Assembly: GCA_023432985.1 (NCBI GenBank)
Contig: JAEZEQ010000023.1
Span: 1-7,621 of the forward strand
Length of the DNA: 7,621 nt
Direction: 5' to 3'
Origin: Bacteroidota bacterium
GTDB taxonomy: Bacteria > Bacteroidota > Bacteroidia > CAIKAF01
A model generated the notes under the pieces. That model was given only the letters and a program-made list of their open reading frames with translations, was not told where the DNA came from and did no database searches. The position numbers and the translations under genes were made by a program. This document shows, in pieces, positions 1-5,757 of the stretch. Numbering within the stretch: the stretch's first letter is position 1; each line of letters begins with the position of its first letter.

Positions 1-1864
1 ACCGGCAGGATATCCTTGCTATGGCATTCCCACAGTATTTAAAAATTTGCAAACCGGAGTTCTTGCACAAAGCACTTCCTTGCATCACGTTGGCATTCAA
101 GAATCCCTTTTCGAAAACAATGCGCAGGGTATTGCCGTGCACGGAAATGCCAATCCGCATATAGTGGGCAATGATTTTTTTGTACTGAAAGATCCAAATT
201 ATAACTCTTATGGGCTCTATCTGTACAATACGCCCGCATTGACTGTGGAGGAGAACTTTTTTACAGAATATGGCAATAGCGGAGATCCATCCGGCGGAAG
301 TTCATACGGTGTAATTGTAAATAGTTCGGGCAAAAACAAAAACACCGTTTACCGCAATAGCTTCAAAAATATAAAAGTAGGTGCACAAGCCCAGGGAATA
401 AATGGACATCATATACTTACATCTCCTGACAGTGGCACCATAGGGTTACAATTCATTTGCAAAACATTTTTAGACGATAAAATTTATCAAGCCGACATAG
501 CGATTAGTTCAGGTAGAATAGCTCACATTCAAGGGCTTGGTTTTGGTATAATTACAGACCCAAATCAGCTTCATAGAGCCGGGAATTTGTTTAGTTCAAG
601 TAGCTTTACCACCCAAAATAACTATTGGGTTAACCCGGGGGCAAATGGTATCCTATACAGCCATCATTTACCCAATGCCACCTATAGAACAGAGCCTGTA
701 TTGAGAGATATGGTGCAAGTTCAAACGCTTTCCGGCACTACCTATTATGATCCTTCCATACATTGCAAAACGAAGGCATATAAGCCCATTAAGCCGGGTC
801 TTATTGGGCCGCTCATTATGAAATCTGACTCCGTAAAATCAGAATTGGCCCAATTGAAAATGGGATTCGACGGCGGAAATACGGCAGATTATTTGGCACT
901 TCTAGAGCAACATAACTGGGAAGAGGTATTGAATTCGGCAATGGAATATGCGCCTATGATTTCGGAAAAAGTATTATTGGGACTCATAGCCGCAAATGCC
1001 GATATTTCTGAATTAGAACCCTTTCTTGAAGCCTGTTCGCCTCTTTCAAATCTAGTCCGCGAAGCCTATTTAGAAGCCTATGGTTTATCGGATTTAGGCA
1101 ACTTGGAATATTTACAAGAGGGCTACACAGAGGCGGCCAGACAGCAATTGTATTATAGGATTTCCATATTAGAAAATGAAGTAGAAGACTTGTATAAATC
1201 GGCCATAGCGATAGCTGCAACAAATAGTATAGACAATTATGAATCCTTATTACTCTTAATTGGAGATGCTAATGATGAAAAATCGCAATTGTGCAGAATA
1301 CAATTGCATTTGAGCGAAGGCAATTATACAGCGGTTGCGGAAGAATTGGAGCAAATAGAAGGAGAATCTATCCTAAAGTCTTTCTATAACTTCCTATTGC
1401 CTTATTATAGTGCGCCCGATTTCAAAGCGGCCATAGATGCTGATCCGGGTTATTTTTTCGGGAATTTAGACTACTATTATGCAAGCGAGTCGTCTATATC
1501 GGCATTTGCGTATAGTTTATATCTGACCTATGCCGAAGGCGGTGCATATGTAGACACCATAGAACCCTTATACGAAAAACCAAGTCCCAAAAACAAAAAA
1601 GCTGATGAAATAGCGGAGTCCGAAAGCGGCAAAATAAACATATATCCCAATCCGGCAACCCGTCAAATCTTTATAAACGGATTAGAAGAGCATAAAGCAT
1701 ACAATGTGAAAATAATAGATTTACATGGCAAAGTATTGCAAGAAAATAAATATTTCGAATCCGGATCTATAGATATTTCCTCACTAAGATCGGGGTTTTA
1801 CATAATAAATATTCAAGACAATTCGGGTAAAATTGAAGTGCGAACTTTTGTGAAGATAGAATAG
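1..1864 (+). CDS. Secreted parallel beta-helix protein with helical region and T9SS type A sorting domain (5' end missing)
   Basis: The reading frame is open from base 2, so the true start lies upstream of the window. The TTG at 47 is an internal Leu codon. About 620 residues are visible. Visible residues 1-180 carry irregular beta-helix coils (repeated patterns such as ESLFENNAQGIAVHGN, then IVGNDFF, VEENFF and VYRNSF), as in right-handed parallel beta-helix (pectate lyase/NosD-like) proteins. Residues about 275-455 are strongly helical and rich in Leu, Ala and Glu, like a TPR-type or other alpha-solenoid segment. A Lys/Glu/Ser-rich linker follows (near EKPSPKNKKADE). The last 75-80 residues, beginning KINIYPNPA and containing SGFYIINI and a final FVKIE, are a typical Por secretion tail. 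The protein is therefore expected to be exported by Sec, then secreted or surface-anchored by T9SS. No catalytic residues can be assigned; carbohydrate binding or cleavage is possible but unproven. It converges on the next gene across a hairpin. Confidence 0.9.
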   Translation, partial: PAGYPCYGIPTVFKNLQTGVLAQSTSLHHVGIQESLFENNAQGIAVHGNANPHIVGNDFFVLKDPNYNSYGLYLYNTPALTVEENFFTEYGNSGDPSGGSSYGVIVNSSGKNKNTVYRNSFKNIKVGAQAQGINGHHILTSPDSGTIGLQFICKTFLDDKIYQADIAISSGRIAHIQGLGFGIITDPNQLHRAGNLFSSSSFTTQNNYWVNPGANGILYSHHLPNATYRTEPVLRDMVQVQTLSGTTYYDPSIHCKTKAYKPIKPGLIGPLIMKSDSVKSELAQLKMGFDGGNTADYLALLEQHNWEEVLNSAMEYAPMISEKVLLGLIAANADISELEPFLEACSPLSNLVREAYLEAYGLSDLGNLEYLQEGYTEAARQQLYYRISILENEVEDLYKSAIAIAATNSIDNYESLLLLIGDANDEKSQLCRIQLHLSEGNYTAVAEELEQIEGESILKSFYNFLLPYYSAPDFKAAIDADPGYFFGNLDYYYASESSISAFAYSLYLTYAEGGAYVDTIEPLYEKPSPKNKKADEIAESESGKINIYPNPATRQIFINGLEEHKAYNVKIIDLHGKVLQENKYFESGSIDISSLRSGFYIINIQDNSGKIEVRTFVKIE

Positions 1865-1887
1865 GAGCATAAACAAAGGGCAATAAA

Positions 1888-1914
1888 AAAAGGCAGTCGG
1901 TGTGACTGCCTTTT
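1888..1914. terminator. Bidirectional intrinsic terminator between convergent genes
   Basis: A perfect 11-bp inverted repeat (AAAAGGCAGTC at 1888-1898 and GACTGCCTTTT at 1904-1914) encloses the 5-nt loop GGTGT. The GC-rich core is GGCAGTC/GACTGCC. An A-run (1885-1891) precedes it and a T-run (1911-1914, then ATATT) follows it, so the transcript from either strand ends in a hairpin plus a U-tract. The U-tract is longer for minus-strand transcription (seven). It lies 23 nt after the stop at 1864 and 18 nt beyond the minus-strand stop at 1933, which fits termination of both genes. Confidence 0.88.
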
Positions 1915-1932
1915 ATATTAGATTAGAGTAAA

Positions 1933-2904
1933 TTAGTTTTTCACGAAAGACTGACGGCTCAGGATATTATTTCCTTCCATCAATACCAAGCTATATACCC
2001 CGTTTGCAAGAGCCGAAACGTTGATTTCGGATTGAGTTCCGTTGAAAGCTTGAGAAAGGATTAATTTTCCGGAAGCATCTATACATCTGATTTGTCCGTT
2101 TTGAACGGCATTTCCGTCGAACTGTACACTAATTTGATTCGAAGCAGGGTTAGGGAAAATTTTCATGCTTGCTTTTTGCATTAAATTTTCTTGCACACCA
2201 CCGCTATAAACCAAAGCAAGGTCATCGATATAGAGTGCACTACCTATAGAACCGGTACAATTGGTAAGGTCAGAAAAGTCGTAACCTGCACTGGCTATAC
2301 CAAGAACGATAAGTGAATCGGGTGTACCAGCGGCCAATTGTTCGAAATCCACATCGAAAAAAGTCCATGCGCTTTCGCTGAATTTAATCGTTTTCTTCGC
2401 TACAGAAAGCGTTTCGCGTACTCCGCCTACATTGCGTGTGGTAGCGGCATAAAACTGAGCTGAGTCGCCAGATACAGAAAGGTATTTAAACCATCCGATA
2501 AATTTAGCCGGTTGGTCGGTAAATGGAACGCCAATCGTTGCACCAAAAGAGGTTGAATTAAAGAAAGGCTCAACAGTACCGAGTACGCCCGGAATAAAGA
2601 TAGGCGAGCCGAGGAAATCTACCTGACCCGAAACTACGCGAGCGGCAGCAGTACCTCCGTGCGGACCCGCAGTTTCTTTGAAGCAAGTCACCGGTGGTGG
2701 TCCGGGGAATTGAGTAATTTTATTCAACGACATCAACATACCACCTGTAGGTTCAGAATAAGATACAGGAATAGCTCCGTTCATAAACGTGGTATCTTTC
2801 CAGTTTTCTAGATTTCCGTTGATAAGTTGTGTTTGGCCAAAAGCCATTCCGGACATCAATAAGCCCGATAAAAGTAGAATTCTTGTTTTCATATTATTTA
2901 CCAT
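1933..2904 (-). CDS. Secreted PCMD-like (putative carbohydrate metabolism domain) protein with T9SS type A sorting domain
   Basis: This 323-residue protein has a signal peptide (residues 1-23: basic MKTR, then a Leu/Met/Gly-rich core, cleavage likely after AFG before Q24). The mature part resembles the PCMD family of Bacteroidota: an N-terminal NGNLENWKD, GTAAARVVSG near 84-93, the segment GVPFTDQPAKFIGWFKY at 125-141 (the family-like 'fG.PFt.rP..l.GyyKY' pattern), and GSALYIDDLALVY at 221-233. The family name suggests carbohydrate metabolism, but its biochemistry is not established. Residues about 245-323 are a Por secretion tail beginning KIFPNPA (248-254) and ending SFVKN, which predicts T9SS export to the surface or medium. 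The ATG at 2904 lies 14 nt after the receptor stop in an A-rich leader with no Shine-Dalgarno site. A second in-frame ATG at 2892 (MKTRILLL) is an equally good start. It is probably the second gene of an operon with the receptor. The PCMD assignment is from pattern memory, without a profile search. Confidence 0.85.
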   Translation of the reverse strand: MVNNMKTRILLLSGLLMSGMAFGQTQLINGNLENWKDTTFMNGAIPVSYSEPTGGMLMSLNKITQFPGPPPVTCFKETAGPHGGTAAARVVSGQVDFLGSPIFIPGVLGTVEPFFNSTSFGATIGVPFTDQPAKFIGWFKYLSVSGDSAQFYAATTRNVGGVRETLSVAKKTIKFSESAWTFFDVDFEQLAAGTPDSLIVLGIASAGYDFSDLTNCTGSIGSALYIDDLALVYSGGVQENLMQKASMKIFPNPASNQISVQFDGNAVQNGQIRCIDASGKLILSQAFNGTQSEINVSALANGVYSLVLMEGNNILSRQSFVKN

Positions 2905-2918
2905 TTAATTTTACTGTT

Positions 2919-5426
2919 TTATATTTTGATAGTGAGTTGGAGTTGACTGCTTCTGGGGGCTTCTACATTCATGGGTCTTAACACATAAATTCCGTTAAGC
3001 ACGTTATTCATAAGATAAGCGAGTCGGATTTTATTTTTATAAGCCACACTGATTCGCGCATCCAAAATAAAAGAATCTACGTTTCCATTTGTATAAAAAT
3101 TATTGATACCTGTATTCAATCCGGATGGTGAATCAAAATTAAAGAAAAAATAGTCAATATTACGCATAGCGCTGTAATAGCGTAATGAGGTTCCGATTCC
3201 AAATTCGAACTTACTGAGTTTAGAGCCTCCGAAATTAGACAAGTTTACCTGCAAATCGATTTTCGCCATATGTTCTATACGGTATTTAAGGAGGCGGACC
3301 GAGCTGTCGATTTCGCTATAATTATTTGAATTTCCTCTGGCCAAAGAGGAGCTATTCATAAAAGTTACGATTACACTGTCGTCATTGAATGGATTTCCTG
3401 TATCGTAGGACCCAACTTCATCAAAAGGATCCAGGGTCATAGGTTTGGTATAGGTATATCCGCTGAGCAATTGAATTTCGACATGTTTTCCGATTTTGCC
3501 CATACCCGCGAGGGTAATTTCGGCTCCGGGCACATGAGCCCGTCCGGTGTTTACGAACTGGAATCCGGCTCCTTGTATAGTAGGAGGGGTTTGAGAATAA
3601 TTATATCCCCATTTTCCGGCATAGAATTCCACAAAATTTTTGTAGCGTTGATAAAAGCCTACTAAATCTATAAAACCTACAAAATTGCGGATACGAAACA
3701 TTTGTTTGAAGCCCAATTCGAGGTTATAAGAGGATTCGGGTTTGAGGTTTGCATTGGGGTAAAATCCGAATCCGCCCACTGCAGTTTGTATATAGCGCTC
3801 GCCTATAGTTGGGTAACGAAAGCCTTGGCCCCATGAGGCGCGTATGAAAGTTCCCGCGGCCGCTTGTAAGTTTGCCCCGGCTCTGAATACAGGTTTGCCG
3901 GCAGAATGATTATTGATTTCGAAATATTCGAAGCGTGCACCGGCCAAAAGAGTAAGACGTTTGAAAAATTTCTTTTCGATTTGGGTAAAAATGGCCGCAT
4001 TGGTTTGCTTGCTCACATCAGAACTGTCGGGCGTACCCACAAATACTTCCGATTCGGCAATGGTATAGGATCCCATAACTCCGGTAATGAGGTTGAAATC
4101 GAGTTTTTTGAAATGACGTTGATATTGATATTCGCCGTAAATATTGTGTGATTTGGAATTTTGTCCTCTGTCGCTGAGGTTATTGCTATAGAAATAACGC
4201 GATTTTACACTGTGTTTATCATTGGCTTTATTGAAATAAGTAAGCGTAGGATCCAGATAAAACATGGTATTGGTGAAATTAATCAGCGTACCGGGGAAGG
4301 ACTTAAAAGCGCCGCTGGTATCATTGAGCCAAAAAGAAGTTTCGCCCTGGGTTTGATACATAAAATTTCCGGCCAATCCTAAAGATAAACCTTCTACTTT
4401 TTTGGGTGTATATTTCAACGCAAAATTTACCCGTCCTCTTTTGTCGTATTCGCCTTGATTTTTCTTACTGATATAAGAGCTGTCAATCATAAGGTGATTG
4501 GGGGATAGTTCTTCCGGACCTACAAATCCCTTATCGTAATAAAAATTCATACCTACGACCATATCCACCTGTTTGCCTAATTTACGGGCATGCATAGCGC
4601 TTAATCCCCCAAAATACGGATTTTTACCTTTGGGGTAATACATCATATTTTTGTCTTTGGGGGCATGGTAAAAACCGCCGAACATATTGAGTTTGGTTTC
4701 GGGCTTACTTTTGGCAAAGGCTGTGCGCACATTGATGGCGCCATTAAGAGCTGAAGAGCCGTAAAGAACAGAAGAAGCACCTTTCATTACTTCGATTTGT
4801 TCTACATTTTCAACGGGCACAAAACCCCAAACCGGGCGACCTGCATCGGCGCGCATCAGGGGCATATCGTCGACCAAAATGGTTACACGCGCACCCAAAC
4901 CCGATGCAAAACCCGAACCACCTCTGATTTGAGGCTCATTGTCTATAATGGCCACTCCGGGCGTTGCTTCAATGGCTTTATCAATAGAAGTAACATTTTT
5001 ATTTTCGAGAATATTGGGCTTAATTACTTCTACGGATGTCGTAAGTTCCTCCTGTTTTTGTTCGTATTTAGAAGAAGAGAAAACTACGGTATTCAACTGC
5101 GTATTTGTTTTCAAAAGGCGAATGCTAAGCGCATTATTATTCTCCTTTTTCACCTCTACCAGGCGTGTCATTTTATCATAACCAATCAGAGAAAAGACAA
5201 GATTATGCAGACCGGGTTTCAATTGTAGCTTAAATTCGCCATTGGGATCCGAGCTGGTTCCAATACCGGCCTCTTTGGCTGTAATATTCACAAAAGGCAG
5301 TGTCTCCTTTGTATCCGAATCGAGCACTTTTCCGGTAATTTCAACAGTCTGTCCCAATAGGGCCGTCTGCCATATAAGAAACAAGAAAAGTGTAGGAAAT
5401 ATGCGACTAGTATAGCGTTTTATCAT
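2919..5426 (-). CDS. TonB-dependent outer-membrane receptor with N-terminal carboxypeptidase-regulatory-like domain
   Basis: This 835-residue protein is predicted to import a bound ligand across the outer membrane using TonB/ExbBD energy. Residues 1-25 are a signal peptide (MIKRYTSR, hydrophobic core, cleavage near ALLG before Q26). Residues about 30-92 form a carboxypeptidase-D regulatory-like beta-sandwich (TGKVLD, LPFVNIT, DPNGEFKL, FSLIGYD). The plug spans about 125-236, with SVEVI, DKAIEATPGV, IRGGSG (167-172), ILVDDMPL (183-190) and EVMKGASSVLYG (212-223), followed by GAINVRT. The remaining roughly 600 residues are the 22-strand-type barrel, rich in alternating aromatic residues. The C-terminus is LQLTIKI, without the usual final aromatic. 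The open frame reaches ATG 5492, but I chose 5426 because it gives a proper signal peptide and because the promoter at 5451-5480 lies inside that extension. The ligand is not identifiable; no SusD partner or metal-system gene is visible. It probably heads a two-gene operon. Confidence 0.95.
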   Translation of the reverse strand: MIKRYTSRIFPTLFLFLIWQTALLGQTVEITGKVLDSDTKETLPFVNITAKEAGIGTSSDPNGEFKLQLKPGLHNLVFSLIGYDKMTRLVEVKKENNNALSIRLLKTNTQLNTVVFSSSKYEQKQEELTTSVEVIKPNILENKNVTSIDKAIEATPGVAIIDNEPQIRGGSGFASGLGARVTILVDDMPLMRADAGRPVWGFVPVENVEQIEVMKGASSVLYGSSALNGAINVRTAFAKSKPETKLNMFGGFYHAPKDKNMMYYPKGKNPYFGGLSAMHARKLGKQVDMVVGMNFYYDKGFVGPEELSPNHLMIDSSYISKKNQGEYDKRGRVNFALKYTPKKVEGLSLGLAGNFMYQTQGETSFWLNDTSGAFKSFPGTLINFTNTMFYLDPTLTYFNKANDKHSVKSRYFYSNNLSDRGQNSKSHNIYGEYQYQRHFKKLDFNLITGVMGSYTIAESEVFVGTPDSSDVSKQTNAAIFTQIEKKFFKRLTLLAGARFEYFEINNHSAGKPVFRAGANLQAAAGTFIRASWGQGFRYPTIGERYIQTAVGGFGFYPNANLKPESSYNLELGFKQMFRIRNFVGFIDLVGFYQRYKNFVEFYAGKWGYNYSQTPPTIQGAGFQFVNTGRAHVPGAEITLAGMGKIGKHVEIQLLSGYTYTKPMTLDPFDEVGSYDTGNPFNDDSVIVTFMNSSSLARGNSNNYSEIDSSVRLLKYRIEHMAKIDLQVNLSNFGGSKLSKFEFGIGTSLRYYSAMRNIDYFFFNFDSPSGLNTGINNFYTNGNVDSFILDARISVAYKNKIRLAYLMNNVLNGIYVLRPMNVEAPRSSQLQLTIKI

Positions 5427-5450
5427 TAAATTCAGGTTAAATTTAAAGGG

Positions 5451-5480
5451 CAAATTTAGGAATAAGTAACATGTAAGCAA
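5451..5480 (-). promoter_or_regulatory. Bacteroidota -33/-7 promoter for the receptor operon
   Basis: Read on the minus strand, TTG (5480-5478) is followed after 19 nt by TAAATTTG (5458-5451), an exact match to the TAnnTTTG -7 box of the Bacteroidota primary sigma factor. Transcription should start near 5445, leaving a leader of about 20 nt before ATG 5426. This argues against translation from ATG 5492, which lies upstream of the promoter. Confidence 0.72.
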
Positions 5481-5711
5481 TATTTTTCCCATTTAATTCA
5501 TATTTGTGAAAATATGATTTTAAGACTTGTTCAAGCCAAAGTGGATAAAATTCCTAATCAACAATAAATTGATTGTTTTTTTGAAAAAGTTTTAACAAGA
5601 TTTATTTTACTTATTTGTTTGTGCGTGAGTGTTTTATTATTTAAACACCTCCTCGATTATGCTATTCGGTATTGCATTTTGATAATTAATCGGGCAGAAA
5701 AGTTTGCAAAA

Positions 5712-5743
5712 TTTGTTCGGTTCGTGAAAATATGTTAATTTTG
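5712..5743 (+). promoter_or_regulatory. Bacteroidota -33/-7 promoter for the reelin/Ig/PKD surface protein
   Basis: TTTG (5712-5715) is followed after 20 nt by TAATTTTG (5736-5743), an exact match to the TAnnTTTG -7 consensus at accepted spacing. Transcription should begin about 5748-5751. That leaves roughly 10 nt before ATG 5758 or 20 nt before the in-frame ATG 5770. The second distance matches the leader seen at the receptor promoter. Confidence 0.72.
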
Positions 5744-5757
5744 TCTTTTAGTAAAGA

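Larger units (their letters stand above)
5427..5757. other. Divergent intergenic regulatory region
   Basis: This AT-rich stretch of about 330 bases separates the leftward receptor operon from the rightward surface-protein gene. It contains one Bacteroidota-type promoter near each end (see separate entries). The roughly 230 bases between them hold no convincing gene, tRNA or structured RNA. An 11-bp direct repeat (GTGAAAATATG at 5506-5516 and 5724-5734) and a weak AT-only hairpin near 5556-5574 are visible but could be chance in such composition. No known operator or riboswitch was recognised. Confidence 0.7.

Noticed and set aside
2919..5426. Polysaccharide utilisation locus (SusC/SusD pair)
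   Set aside because: The downstream protein lacks a lipoprotein signal and any SusD-like TPR pattern, and no glycoside hydrolase or regulator is visible; the receptor is shorter than typical SusC proteins.
5427..5492. N-terminal extension of the TonB receptor to ATG 5492
   Set aside because: The extension would put a 22-residue segment before the real signal peptide, and the matched -33/-7 promoter lies inside it, so the 5492 codon is probably not transcribed from that promoter.
5556..5582. Hairpin AATCAA/TTGATT followed by a T-run, as a terminator
   Set aside because: The stem is only 6 bp and almost all A/T, and no transcript is expected to end there because the flanking genes diverge.
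5677..5706. Second plus-strand promoter (TTTTG, 17-18 nt, AAAGTTTG)
   Set aside because: The -7 box lacks the initial T of the consensus, and the promoter at 5712-5743 is an exact match closer to the gene.
5506..5734. 11-bp direct repeat GTGAAAATATG (5506-5516 and 5724-5734) as a shared operator
   Set aside because: In about 330 AT-rich bases one such repeat is plausible by chance, and the two copies sit at different positions relative to their promoters.
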